From CAVSRC01 sp963762605 (GTDB lineage Bacteria; Pseudomonadota; Alphaproteobacteria; Rhizobiales; Kaistiaceae): a stretch of DNA of 64,000 bases. Below, one piece after another: positions 17,785 through 26,062 of this stretch. The stretch is taken from assembly GCA_963762605.1 (NCBI GenBank), contig CAVXLJ010000019.1, positions 62,001 to 126,000 on the forward strand, in the 5' to 3' direction. The notes under the pieces were generated by a model. It had not been told where the DNA came from. It made no database searches and saw nothing but the letters and a program-made list of their open reading frames with translations. Position 1 is the first letter of the stretch. Every line of letters begins with the position of its first letter. Both the position numbers and the translations under genes were made by a program.

Positions 17785-17823
17785 TAATCGGTGTAGATTA
17801 GTACTGACGAACGTTAAGCGTCA
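17785..17823. promoter_or_regulatory. Divergent promoter region with two small dyads
   Basis: TAATC (17785-17789) and GATTA (17796-17800) flank a 6-base spacer; TGACG (17805-17809) and CGTCA (17819-17823) flank a 9-base spacer. Both lie between the divergent bicupin and aldehyde dehydrogenase genes. They may be regulator sites, but arms of five bases are weak evidence. Confidence 0.35.
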
Positions 17824-17855
17824 ATGCACGCTCGGGGGATGCGAGGAGCGATTCA

Positions 17856-19307
17856 ATGCTGCACAAGCTCGAATTCAAGCGCGAAGCCAGTTTCATCGCC
17901 GGTCAGTGGGTCGGCGCCGACAGCGGCACGACCGTTGACGTGACCGATCCGGCCACCGGCGAAGTCATCGGTACCGTGCCGAACTGCGGCGTTGCCGAAA
18001 CCCGCCGCGCCATCGAAGCGGCCGCCGCGGCGCAACCGGCCTGGGCGGCGAGGCCCGCGGCGGAGCGCGCCGAGATCCTGCACCGGCTTGCCCGCATCAT
18101 CCGCGACAACAGCGACGAACTTGCCATGCTGCTCACCGTCGAGCAGGGCAAGCCGCTGGCCGAAGCCAGGGGCGAGGTGAATTTCAGCGCCGCCTACGTG
18201 CAATGGTTCGCCGAGGAAGCGCGCCGCGTCTACGGCGACATCATTCCGTCGCCCTGGGCGGGCCGGCAAATTCTCGTGCAGAAGCAGCCGGTCGGCGTCG
18301 TCGGTGCGATCACGCCGTGGAATTTTCCGTCCTCGATGATCGCCCGCAAGCTCGGGCCGGCGCTCGCCGTCGGCTGCGCCATCGTCATCAAGCCGGCTTC
18401 GCAGACGCCCTATTCGGGCCTTGCCTGGGGGGCGCTTGCCGAGAAGGCGGGCGTGCCCGCCGGCATCGTCAGCATCCTCACCGGCTCGGCCAGCGCGATC
18501 GGCGGCGAGCTGACCGCCAACCCGCTGGTCCGCAAGATCTCCTTCACCGGCTCCACCGAGGTCGGCAAGAAACTGCTGGCGCAAGGCGCGGCGACCGTCA
18601 AGCGCATGTCGATGGAACTCGGTGGCAACGCGCCCTTCCTCGTCTTCGACGATGCCGATATCGACCGGGCGGTGGAAGGCGCGATGATCGCCAAGTACCG
18701 CAATTCCGGGCAGACCTGCGTGTGCACCAATCGCTTCTACGTGCAGGCCGGCGTCTATGATGCCTTCGCCGAGAAGCTCGCCGCTGCCGCCAACGGGCTC
18801 AAGGTCGGCAATGGCCGCGCCGAGGGCGTCGAGCAGGGGCCGCTGATCGATGAGAAGGCAGTGGCCAAGGTCGAGGAGCACATCGCCGACGCCACCAGCA
18901 AGGGCGGCCGGGTCATCGCCGGCGGTCATCGCCACGCGCTCGGCGGCACCTTCTTCGAACCGACCGTCATTCGCGACATGACGCCGGACATGATCGTCGC
19001 CCGCGACGAGACCTTCGGTCCGCTCAGCCCGCTATTCCGCTTCGAGACCGAGGAAGAGGGCGTGCGCATGGCCAATGACACCGAGTTCGGCCTTGCCTGC
19101 TATTTCTACACAAAGGATCTCGCCCGTGCCTTCCGCGTCTCCTCGGCGCTGCAATACGGTCTGGTCGGCGTCAACGAGGGGCTGATCACCACCGAGGTGG
19201 CGCCCTTCGGTGGCGTCAAGGAATCGGGCATGGGCCGCGAAGGCTCGAAATACGGCGTCGAGGACTATCTCGACGTCAAATATGTCTGCGTCGGCGGCCT
19301 CGGCTGA
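17856..19307 (+). CDS. NAD(P)-dependent succinate-semialdehyde dehydrogenase-type aldehyde dehydrogenase
   Basis: The 483-residue protein is a full-length aldehyde dehydrogenase of the GabD branch. It shows the N-terminal FIAGQWVGADSG, cofactor motif TPWNFPSSMIARK, GFTGS-like FTGSTEVGK, the general-base Glu in MELGGNAPF and the catalytic Cys in NSGQTCVCTNRF. The C-terminal PFGGVKESGMGREG is typical. GabD oxidises succinate semialdehyde to succinate, but close relatives act on glutarate, methylmalonate or sulfolactaldehyde-like substrates. GAGGAG precedes the ATG. It is divergent from the bicupin gene and convergent with the FAH-family gene. Given the SuyAB-like lyase nearby, a sulfonated or sugar-derived aldehyde is a possible substrate; this is inference. 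Confidence 0.9.
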   Translation: MLHKLEFKREASFIAGQWVGADSGTTVDVTDPATGEVIGTVPNCGVAETRRAIEAAAAAQPAWAARPAAERAEILHRLARIIRDNSDELAMLLTVEQGKPLAEARGEVNFSAAYVQWFAEEARRVYGDIIPSPWAGRQILVQKQPVGVVGAITPWNFPSSMIARKLGPALAVGCAIVIKPASQTPYSGLAWGALAEKAGVPAGIVSILTGSASAIGGELTANPLVRKISFTGSTEVGKKLLAQGAATVKRMSMELGGNAPFLVFDDADIDRAVEGAMIAKYRNSGQTCVCTNRFYVQAGVYDAFAEKLAAAANGLKVGNGRAEGVEQGPLIDEKAVAKVEEHIADATSKGGRVIAGGHRHALGGTFFEPTVIRDMTPDMIVARDETFGPLSPLFRFETEEEGVRMANDTEFGLACYFYTKDLARAFRVSSALQYGLVGVNEGLITTEVAPFGGVKESGMGREGSKYGVEDYLDVKYVCVGGLG

Positions 19308-19329
19308 GGCGGCGTTTCTCCCGCGCCGT

Positions 19330-20013
19330 TCAGACGACCGTAACCTCGAGCCCGCCGACCGCGTCGACATGGCCCGACAGCCGGTCGCCGCGTTTGACCG
19401 CGGCGACGCCGGCCGGCGTCCCCGTGAAGATCAGGTCGCCCGCCGTCAGCGTGAACAGGCCGGACAGATGCGCGATGATTTCCGGCACCTTCCAGATCAA
19501 CTGGTTGAGGTCGCCGGTTTGCCGCCTGTCGCCATTGACGTCGAGCCAGATGGCGCCCGCCGACGGGTGGCCGATGGTGCTTGCCGGCACCAGTTCCGAA
19601 CAGGGAGCGGACGCCTCGAACGCCTTGCCGACCTCCCACGGCCGGCCCATGTCCTTCGCCTTCTGCTGCAGGTCGCGCCGGGTCATGTCGAGGCCGACCG
19701 CATAGCCGAAGACATGCGCAAGCGCAGCGTCGCGGGCGATATCCGTGCCGCCGCTGCCGAGGCCCACCACCAGTTCGATCTCGTGATGGACGTCGCTGGT
19801 CGCGACCGGATAGGGAAATTCGCCGGTCGTGATCAGATTGTCGAGGTTCTTCTGGAAGAAGAACGGCGGGTCCTTGTCGGGGTCGTGGCCCATCTCGACC
19901 GCGTGCGCGGCGTAGTTCCGGCCGACGCAATAGATGCGATGCACCGGGAACACCGAGTCCGTGCCGCGGATCGGCAGGACCGTGACCGGGGGCGGGGGGA
20001 AGATGTATTGCAT
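19330..20013 (-). CDS. Fumarylacetoacetate hydrolase-family protein
   Basis: This 227-residue FAH-family enzyme has the usual motifs: YCVGRNYAAHAVEMG, FFFQKNLDNLI, the metal ligands in HHEIELVV and the C-terminal LTAGDLIFTGTPAGV. Members hydrolyse or decarboxylate C-C bonds in acylpyruvates and 2-keto-3-deoxy sugar acids, or decarboxylate oxaloacetate, using Mg2+. The length fits the short acylpyruvase/YcgM type. ATG 20013 is chosen by family alignment; an ATG 6 codons upstream is possible and neither has a strong ribosome site. Two stem-loops separate it from the lyase genes upstream in the same direction. Confidence 0.88.
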   Translation of the reverse strand: MQYIFPPPPVTVLPIRGTDSVFPVHRIYCVGRNYAAHAVEMGHDPDKDPPFFFQKNLDNLITTGEFPYPVATSDVHHEIELVVGLGSGGTDIARDAALAHVFGYAVGLDMTRRDLQQKAKDMGRPWEVGKAFEASAPCSELVPASTIGHPSAGAIWLDVNGDRRQTGDLNQLIWKVPEIIAHLSGLFTLTAGDLIFTGTPAGVAAVKRGDRLSGHVDAVGGLEVTVV

Positions 20014-20100
20014 TGCAGAGCTTTCTTTCATGAGCAGACAGCCGAAAGCGGCATACGACACGGTCATCGACCGGTCGAGGCCTGCCGCATGCAGGAATGT

Positions 20101-20168
20101 GGAGGCGCACGAGGGCGACCCGTGCGCCTCCGGGACGCCCCGTCCGGACTGACGGCGGTCCGGACGGG
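20101..20168 (-). other. Two perfect stem-loops between the lyase and FAH-family genes
   Basis: GGAGGCGCACG (20101-20111) pairs with CGTGCGCCTCC (20121-20131), and CCCGTCCGGAC (20139-20149) pairs with GTCCGGACGGG (20158-20168). Each stem has 11 perfect pairs. They lie between two same-direction genes and lack a T-run in the transcript. They may act as partial terminators or protect the upstream mRNA. Confidence 0.6.
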
Positions 20169-20183
20169 CGCTTCCCCCCTTGT

Positions 20184-21362
20184 TCAGGCGCTTCTGTAAA
20201 GCTTGGTCAGCACGAATTCGCGATGGCCGAGCGCTTCGGCCGCCGTATTGCGGCCGTTGGCGGTCCTGACGATCATCTCGATCAGCGCATCGCCGGCCTG
20301 GTCGATGGTCATGTCGCGGCGGAGAATCCCGGTGACATCGACGTCGATATGCTCCGACATGGTGCGCACGGTGCGTGGATTGGCGCTGATCTTGACGACC
20401 GGCAGGATCGGGTTGCCGATGATGTTGCCCTGGCCGGTGGGAAAGGTGTGGATGACATAGCCGGCCGCCGCCATCAGGGTGACGCATTCGGCGGCGGCGG
20501 AAGAGGTGTCCATGTAGTAGAGGCCCGGACCCTTTTCCGGTGTCTCGGCCGGGCCCATGGCGTCGATGTAGCGGCAGGTGCGGCCGATCTTTTCGAGGTT
20601 GCCGAGCGCCTTCTCCTCGATGGTGGTGAGCCCGCCGAGAATGTTGCCCTTGGTCGGCTGGCTGTCGGAGAGGTCGGATGTCTTGAAGGGCTCGATCACC
20701 TCGTCCTGATAGGCCTGGAAAATCTTCATGAACTTCTCGCCGACCTCGGGCGTCGCCGCCCGCGCCTTGCAGATGTGCTCGCCGCCGGTGATCTCCGAGG
20801 TCTCGCCGAACACCCCATAGATTCCTTCCGGGATCAGCTTGTCGTACATGTTGCCGACCGTTGGGCACGAGCCGAGGCCCGTCGTGGTGTCCGACTCGCC
20901 GCACTTGGTCGAGATCCACAGCTCCGATAGGTCGCATTCCTCGCGCTGCAGTTCGCTCGCCCACTGGACGAACTCCTTGGCCTTGCGCGAAGCAACCGCG
21001 ATGGTGTCGAGGTCGCCCCTCTGCTCGATCGAGAAGCCTTCGACCGGCTTGCCGGTCTTGGCGATGCCGTCGACGATCACCTTCGTCCACTCCGGCTCGA
21101 TGCCGATGACCACCACTGCGGCGACGTTCGGGTTGGCGCCGGTGCCGATCATCGTGCGGAAGAACAGCTCGAGGTCCTCGCCGAACTGCAGCCGCCCATA
21201 GGCGTGAGGCAGGGCCATCGTGCCCTTGATATTGTTGGCCACCGCCTCGCAGGCGGCGTTGGAGATGTCGTCGAGCGGCAGGATGACGACGTGGTTGCGC
21301 ACGCCGACGCGGCCGTTTTCGCGACGATAGGCGTTGATCTTGCGCTTGCCGTAAGTGCTCAT
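20184..21362 (-). CDS. UxaA-family lyase/dehydratase large subunit (SuyB-like)
   Basis: The 392-residue protein belongs to the UxaA family, which includes altronate and galactarate dehydratase C-terminal parts and the beta subunit of (R)-sulfolactate sulfo-lyase. Recognisable pieces are the start YRRENGRVGVRNHVVILP, VVVIGIEPEW, and the metal/cluster region KCGESDTTTGLGSCPTVG. Family members remove water or sulfite next to a carboxylate and use iron. The separate SAF-domain subunit next door matches the two-gene SuyAB layout. A sulfonate/nitrate/taurine-type importer lies upstream in the operon, which favours a sulfolactate-like substrate, but a sugar acid remains possible. AAGGAGGG precedes the ATG. 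Confidence 0.85.
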   Translation of the reverse strand: MSTYGKRKINAYRRENGRVGVRNHVVILPLDDISNAACEAVANNIKGTMALPHAYGRLQFGEDLELFFRTMIGTGANPNVAAVVVIGIEPEWTKVIVDGIAKTGKPVEGFSIEQRGDLDTIAVASRKAKEFVQWASELQREECDLSELWISTKCGESDTTTGLGSCPTVGNMYDKLIPEGIYGVFGETSEITGGEHICKARAATPEVGEKFMKIFQAYQDEVIEPFKTSDLSDSQPTKGNILGGLTTIEEKALGNLEKIGRTCRYIDAMGPAETPEKGPGLYYMDTSSAAAECVTLMAAAGYVIHTFPTGQGNIIGNPILPVVKISANPRTVRTMSEHIDVDVTGILRRDMTIDQAGDALIEMIVRTANGRNTAAEALGHREFVLTKLYRSA

Positions 21363-21372
21363 CGGACCCTCC

Positions 21373-21660
21373 TTACCAACGCTTGGTCTTGAGATTGTGG
21401 ACGTGGACGTAGCCGCCCTTCTTCACGTCCTGAACGATCTTGCCGATGTCCTCGCCATACTTGACGGCGGTGTCGCCGGTCTTGAGGTCCCTGAGCGCAA
21501 CCTTGTGGCCGATCGGCACGTCGGCATTGACGGTCAGTTTGAACGATGAGTTGTCGGCAGTGACGACGCAGAGCATGTCGGTGCCGGCAGTCAGTCCCTC
21601 GACCACCACGACGCCGACATTGTCCTTGTGATCGTGAACCAGAAGCTGGGGCGTTGCCAT
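21373..21660 (-). CDS. SAF-domain small subunit of UxaA-family lyase (SuyA-like)
   Basis: This 95-residue protein is a single SAF domain, the N-terminal piece of UxaA dehydratases when encoded separately, as in SuyA of (R)-sulfolactate sulfo-lyase. It shows VHDHKDNVGVVVVEGL, the family signature PIGHKVALRDLKTGD, VKYGEDIGK and the closing GGYVHVHNLKTKRW. ATG 21660 has AAGGAG at the right distance. Its stop lies 10 bases before the large-subunit gene, so both are made together and form one enzyme. Substrate is uncertain, as for the large subunit. Confidence 0.85.
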   Translation of the reverse strand: MATPQLLVHDHKDNVGVVVVEGLTAGTDMLCVVTADNSSFKLTVNADVPIGHKVALRDLKTGDTAVKYGEDIGKIVQDVKKGGYVHVHNLKTKRW

Positions 21661-21763
21661 GTGCACTCCTTTTGGAAAACGGCACCAGTCGCCGGAAGGC
21701 TGAGCCTCCCGCGCCGGACCGGGCGCCGCCGCGGCGGCGTCCAGTCCGGTTGTTGTCGAGAGG

Positions 21764-22834
21764 TCAGTATTTTGCGGGGTCGACCTTGCCGACGTTCTGC
21801 AGGACCGCGTCGACATAGGAGGAATCGATGGTCTCGTCGTAGGCCGGAATCTTGTCGATCTGGCCGAAGGCCTTCAGCTTGCCGGCGGTGAAGTCGTAGG
21901 ACTCCTTGCTCGGCAGGCCCTGGTTGACCGGCCAGATCTTGCCTTTGACCATCAGGTTGTAGGCATATTCGATGGCCGCCGGATCCTCGCCGCTGGCCTT
22001 GGCGCCGTCGGCGATGACCTTGGCCTTGTTGGCCGGGTCATACATCCAGCGGCTGGCGAGCACGAGCGCGCGCACGAAACGCTTGACCTCGCCGGCGTTC
22101 GCCTTGGAGTAGGCGTCGTTGGCGGCCAGCGCCCCGTACCACCATTGCGGCAGCGTGTCCCATTCATAGGCCAGCACCTTGGCGCCCGGGGCCTTCTTCA
22201 GCACGGTATAGGCGCCGTCGGCGTGGAAGACGGCGGCAGAAATGCGGCCACTGACCATCGCCGGCACGAAGCCGGAGCGCTGCATGTTGATCTGGTGGAC
22301 TGACTTGATGTCCACGTTGTCGGCGCTGAGACAGGCCTGCAGCAGCGTCTGGGCGAAGCCGCCGGTGTCGGTGACGCCGACGTTCTTGCCGACCAGCTCC
22401 TTGGCCGACGAGATGCCGTTGCCGATGCACACGGTGTCGAGCTTGAGGCCGTAGGACCAGATCACGTGCGCCGCCTGTCCGTGCGAGGCGGCGATGATCG
22501 GGTCGGTGGCCGAGGTGAAGGAGAACTTGGTGGAGCCGGCCACGGTGCTGAGGAACGCCGGAACGCCGCTGCCCTCGGGGACCAGGTTGACGTGCAGGTG
22601 CTCCTTGTCGAAGAAGCCTTCGGCCTTCGCGATGAAGGGGACCAGGAACACCGCCTTGGGCGGCGTCACCGCCACGGTGGCGCCAATATCCCCCCACGGC
22701 GTGGAATCAGTCACCTTGGACCAGTCATCCGCCGCCTGGGCGCTGGCCATCCCGGCCAGCAGACCCGAGGCCACCAGGCCAGCCGCCAAGGCCAGCGGCT
22801 TGCTCCGCAACCATCCTGGCATCGTTCTGCTCAT
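21764..22834 (-). CDS. NMT1/SsuA-like ABC transporter binding protein
   Basis: The 356-residue protein has a Sec signal peptide (LALAAGLVASGLLAGMASAQA) and an NMT1/SsuA-type periplasmic-binding domain, the group that captures sulfonates, taurine, nitrate, thiamine precursors and aromatic acids. VTPPKAVFLVPFIAKAEGFF matches the usual first strand and KELVGKNVGVTDTGG the ligand-loop region. ATG 22834 follows GGGAGGG. It lies in one direction with permease and ATPase genes upstream and the two-subunit lyase downstream, so it probably imports that enzyme's substrate or a precursor. Confidence 0.85.
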   Translation of the reverse strand: MSRTMPGWLRSKPLALAAGLVASGLLAGMASAQAADDWSKVTDSTPWGDIGATVAVTPPKAVFLVPFIAKAEGFFDKEHLHVNLVPEGSGVPAFLSTVAGSTKFSFTSATDPIIAASHGQAAHVIWSYGLKLDTVCIGNGISSAKELVGKNVGVTDTGGFAQTLLQACLSADNVDIKSVHQINMQRSGFVPAMVSGRISAAVFHADGAYTVLKKAPGAKVLAYEWDTLPQWWYGALAANDAYSKANAGEVKRFVRALVLASRWMYDPANKAKVIADGAKASGEDPAAIEYAYNLMVKGKIWPVNQGLPSKESYDFTAGKLKAFGQIDKIPAYDETIDSSYVDAVLQNVGKVDPAKY

Positions 22835-22921
22835 TTTCTTCCCTCCCTTTTATTCCGGCGGGATCAGACCCATTCCGTCCCGTTTCCTCCGAATCGAATG
22901 CGCTTGTCGGGTGCGCGGTGT

Positions 22922-23773
22922 TCAGCGTCCCGTCTCTTTGTTGGCCCAGGGGGCAAGGCGTTTTCTGACCTGTTCGATGACCGTGCGGAAGAAGACGCCG
23001 AGGATCATCACCGTCAGGAGGACGGCGAGCATGTCGGCCGTCTTGTACGAGTTGGCGGCGAAGGCCAGCAGTTCGCCCATGCCGGAAAGCGCCGTATAGA
23101 TCTCGGAAATGAACATCCCCACCAGGCCCATGGCGACGCCCTGCGAGAGACCGGTCACGATGTAGGGGACGACGCTCGGGATGATGACGTGCCGCCACAT
23201 CTCCATCTCGCTGGCGCGGAAGGAGCGGGCGACCTCGATCAGCGAGGCATCGACGTTACGCACGCCGTTGTAGACGGCGATGGTCGTGGGGAAGAAGACG
23301 AACATCGAGATGATGATGAGCTGGGCCTCGATGCCGAAGCCGAACCACAGCGAGATCAGCGGGATCAGCGCCACCAGCGGCGTCGCGTAGATGGCGTAGA
23401 TGTACATGCCCACGGCGGCGTCGAAACTGGCGAAGCGCCCCATGGCGACGCCGACCACGATGCCGATGACGCTGCCGATCACCAGGCCGCCGAGGAACAT
23501 CGACACGCTGTATTTCAGGGCTTCAAGAAGCGGCCCGTCGACGAGCATCTGGAAGAGATGCGCGATCACCGTCGTGAACGGCGTGAAGATGATTTCCAGC
23601 GAGTTGAGGCCGTAGATCTGCCAGGCACCCAGCACCACGACGAATGACAGCGCGCGGATCACCAGCAGGCGGTTGCGCTTCTTCTGTTCGCTCTGCCGCC
23701 GGCGATGCTTGACGCGCTCGCGCACGGCAGCGCGCGTGTGGGGAGCCTGTGCGCCCGTGTCCATGGCGTTCAT
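22922..23773 (-). CDS. SsuC/TauC-like ABC transporter permease
   Basis: This 283-residue permease has about six membrane helices and the BPD_transp_1 EAA loop, seen as EVARSFRASEMEMWRHVIIPS followed by VVPYIVTGL. The first 30 residues are basic and cytosolic. The start ATG (23773) overlaps the stop of the ATPase gene as ATGA, showing coupled translation. With the neighbouring ATPase and NMT1-like binding protein it forms a sulfonate/nitrate/taurine-type importer; the real substrate is unknown. Confidence 0.9.
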   Translation of the reverse strand: MNAMDTGAQAPHTRAAVRERVKHRRRQSEQKKRNRLLVIRALSFVVVLGAWQIYGLNSLEIIFTPFTTVIAHLFQMLVDGPLLEALKYSVSMFLGGLVIGSVIGIVVGVAMGRFASFDAAVGMYIYAIYATPLVALIPLISLWFGFGIEAQLIIISMFVFFPTTIAVYNGVRNVDASLIEVARSFRASEMEMWRHVIIPSVVPYIVTGLSQGVAMGLVGMFISEIYTALSGMGELLAFAANSYKTADMLAVLLTVMILGVFFRTVIEQVRKRLAPWANKETGR

Positions 23774-24597
23774 GACACGACCCTCCCGCTGCCGGCGAGC
23801 ATGTCCGCCCAGATGCGTTCGCGCAGCGGCTCGTAGGCCGCGTGCTGGCGGACGGTCACGATCGTGCGCGGCCGTTCGATCGGCACGTCGAAGACGCTGT
23901 AGACCTCGCCGGGCCTGGTCTTCATGACCACGATCCGGTCGGCCAGCGTCAGGGCCTCGTCGATCGAGTGGGTGACGAACACGACCGTCTGCCGGAAGCG
24001 TTCCCAGATCGAAAGCAGTTCGCCCTGCAGGAGTTCGCGCGTATAGGCGTCGACCGAGGCGAACGGCTCGTCCATCATCAGCACGTCCGGGCCGAAGGCC
24101 AGCGCCCGGGCGATGCCGACGCGCTGGCGCATGCCGCCCGACAGATTGTCGGGAAACGCCCCTTCGAATCCCTTCAGGCCGACCAGCTCGATCGCCCACT
24201 TCACCTTCTCGTCGATCTGCGCCTGCGGCGTGCGGGCGATGATCATGGGGAAGGCGACGTTCTGACTGACCGTCTTCCAGGGGAAGAGGCCAAACTGCTG
24301 GAACACCATCGCCGCCTGCTTCGGCGGCCCGTTGATCTCTGCGCCGTCGAGCTCGATCGTGCCTTCGTCGGCGGCGATGAGGCCGTCGAGGATGCGCAAG
24401 AGCGTTGTCTTGCCGCAGCCGCTCGGGCCCAGCAGGCACACGAACTCGCGCTCGTAGATATCGAGACTGACGTCGTGCAGGACCTCGAGCTCGCCGTACC
24501 ACTTCGACACGTGCCGGGCGACGACCTTCGATCGGCGCGTATCGGGTGCCGACGCGTCAGGCGTAGCATTCAGCGGCTTGGTTCCCGTCACACTCAC
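23770..24597 (-). CDS. SsuB/TauB-like ABC transporter ATPase
   Basis: The 275-residue ATPase carries Walker A GPSGCGKTT, a Q-loop in VFQQFGLFPW, signature LSGGMRQRVGIARAL, Walker B VLMMDEPFAS and the switch His in FVTHSIDEAL. This matches the NitT/TauT subfamily (SsuB, TauB, NrtD). The start is GTG 24597 with GGGAGGA upstream. A disordered N-terminal extension of about 22 residues precedes the domain. It powers import by the permease encoded directly after it. Confidence 0.92.
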   Translation of the reverse strand: MSVTGTKPLNATPDASAPDTRRSKVVARHVSKWYGELEVLHDVSLDIYEREFVCLLGPSGCGKTTLLRILDGLIAADEGTIELDGAEINGPPKQAAMVFQQFGLFPWKTVSQNVAFPMIIARTPQAQIDEKVKWAIELVGLKGFEGAFPDNLSGGMRQRVGIARALAFGPDVLMMDEPFASVDAYTRELLQGELLSIWERFRQTVVFVTHSIDEALTLADRIVVMKTRPGEVYSVFDVPIERPRTIVTVRQHAAYEPLRERIWADMLAGSGRVVS

Positions 24598-24686
24598 GCT
24601 TTTCGTCCTCCCAGACGGTTTGTTCTTGGGCGCTCAGGGCGCCGTCCACCGTGCCACCTTGCCTGCATCAGTCTTTCGGGCCGCCG

Positions 24687-25664
24687 TCATCGCACCACGT
24701 GCTCCGGCGGTTCGTTGTCAATCAGCACGCGCGTCACGTTCTGCCACGCGCTGCGGAACAGGTAGGCCCAGGACTGCCGGGTCACGCCGGCGATATGCGG
24801 CGTGAGAATGGTGCGCTCGGCAGCGGCGTCGGAAAGAGAAAGCAGCGGGTTGTCCGGCGCCGGCGGCTCGCTGGAATAGACGTCGATGGCGGCGCCGCCG
24901 AGACGGCCGGATTCGAGCGCCGCGGCCAGCGCCACTTCATTGACGATGCCGCCCCGCGACGCCTGGATGAGCACCGCCCCTGGCTTCATCATTGACAGCC
25001 GCTTGGTGTCGATGAGGTTTTCGGTGGAGGGCAGCAACGGCACGTGCAGCGACACCACATCGGCACGCGCCAGCAAGTCCTCAAGGCCGAGCGCCTCGGC
25101 GCCGAGCGCCGCTGCGGCGGCGGCGCTGGCGGGTGCCGGATCGTAGAACGCAATCCGCGCGCCGGCCTCTCTGAACCGCTCGGCGACCGCCCGCCCGATC
25201 ACGCCGATGCCGACGATGCCGACCAGCAGCCCTTCGAGGCCGCTGACACCTTCGCCAAGCATGCGGCCGCGAAATGCCGCGTAAGCGCCGTTGCGGATGG
25301 CGGCGGTGGACTGGGTGAATCGCCGGAGCAGCACGGCCGCGCACGACACGGCATATTCGGCCAGCGCATCGTTGCTGCCGCCGGGCACGTTGGCGACCGG
25401 GATGCCGAGTTTCTTCAGGCCGCCGGTGTCGACGCGGTCGACGCCGGCGCCGGTCACCTGGACCAGCCGGATCGCGCTGTCGGAGAACAGGCCGAGCGGC
25501 AGCTTGGCGCCGACGGCGGGAATGACCAGCGCGTTCGCCGCTTTCAGAGCGGCCGGCATCTCCGCGTCGTCCGGCGCCATATAGGCGATCTTCAGCCGCT
25601 CGGGCGGCGTGACGCCGACGCGGGTGAAATCGGCTTCCGGGCGAAGGCAGAGCACGTCCGACAT
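24687..25664 (-). CDS. D-isomer-specific 2-hydroxyacid dehydrogenase
   Basis: This 325-residue protein shows the family features: Rossmann motif GIVGIGVIGRAVAE, catalytic Arg in IQASRGGIVNE, Glu in AIDVYSSEPPAP and His in ILTPHIAGVT. It interconverts a D-2-hydroxyacid and a 2-oxoacid with NAD(P)H. The start at 25664 overlaps the stop of the cupin gene as ATGA, so a longer upstream frame is not used. In context it may oxidise the D-2-hydroxyacid formed or consumed by the lyase; this is inference. Confidence 0.9.
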   Translation of the reverse strand: MSDVLCLRPEADFTRVGVTPPERLKIAYMAPDDAEMPAALKAANALVIPAVGAKLPLGLFSDSAIRLVQVTGAGVDRVDTGGLKKLGIPVANVPGGSNDALAEYAVSCAAVLLRRFTQSTAAIRNGAYAAFRGRMLGEGVSGLEGLLVGIVGIGVIGRAVAERFREAGARIAFYDPAPASAAAAAALGAEALGLEDLLARADVVSLHVPLLPSTENLIDTKRLSMMKPGAVLIQASRGGIVNEVALAAALESGRLGGAAIDVYSSEPPAPDNPLLSLSDAAAERTILTPHIAGVTRQSWAYLFRSAWQNVTRVLIDNEPPEHVVR

Positions 25665-26062
25665 CAGTGAACCTGCTCGTTTGAATCCCACGACACGAAT
25701 TCGTCGGTTCCCGGACGAATGTCGCTCACCGGGAAGAAGCACAGGAGCCGAAGAACGCTTGACGCCGTGTTGTAGGTGGCGTGGCGCTCGCCGGCAGGAA
25801 CCAGCACGGTGTCGCCGGCCGCGACCTTGTATTCGCCGGTGTCGGTGCGCGTGACCCCTTCACCGGAAAGAACGTGGATGCACTCCTCGAATCCGTAGTG
25901 GACATGCGGGCCGCGGCGCTTTGCGCCGGGCTCGTCGGGATCGATCTCGACCAGACGCATGGTCGAATTCGCCGAACCGGTCCCCACGCCCACGATTTCG
26001 AGAGCCCGCCGGCCCGGCAGGTTCATTGCCCGCGCATCCTTCTGGGCAATGACCCTCACCAT
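25664..26062 (-). CDS. Single-domain cupin protein
   Basis: This 132-residue small cupin has the metal pattern HVHYGFEECIHVLSGEGVTR with a second motif in PAGERHATYNT. Such cupins act as isomerases, dioxygenase-like enzymes or sugar-acid binding proteins. Its ATG overlaps the creatininase-family stop (ATGA) and its own stop overlaps the next ATG (ATGA), so three genes are translated in chain. The function is unknown, but the coupling indicates one pathway with its neighbours. Confidence 0.85.
   Translation of the reverse strand: MVRVIAQKDARAMNLPGRRALEIVGVGTGSANSTMRLVEIDPDEPGAKRRGPHVHYGFEECIHVLSGEGVTRTDTGEYKVAAGDTVLVPAGERHATYNTASSVLRLLCFFPVSDIRPGTDEFVSWDSNEQVH

Noticed and set aside
19330..21090. 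Long open frame (586 codons) covering the FAH-family gene and part of the UxaA gene
   Set aside because: Only the part from 20013 has FAH features. The upstream half is an out-of-frame reading of the UxaA large-subunit gene, rich in Arg and His.
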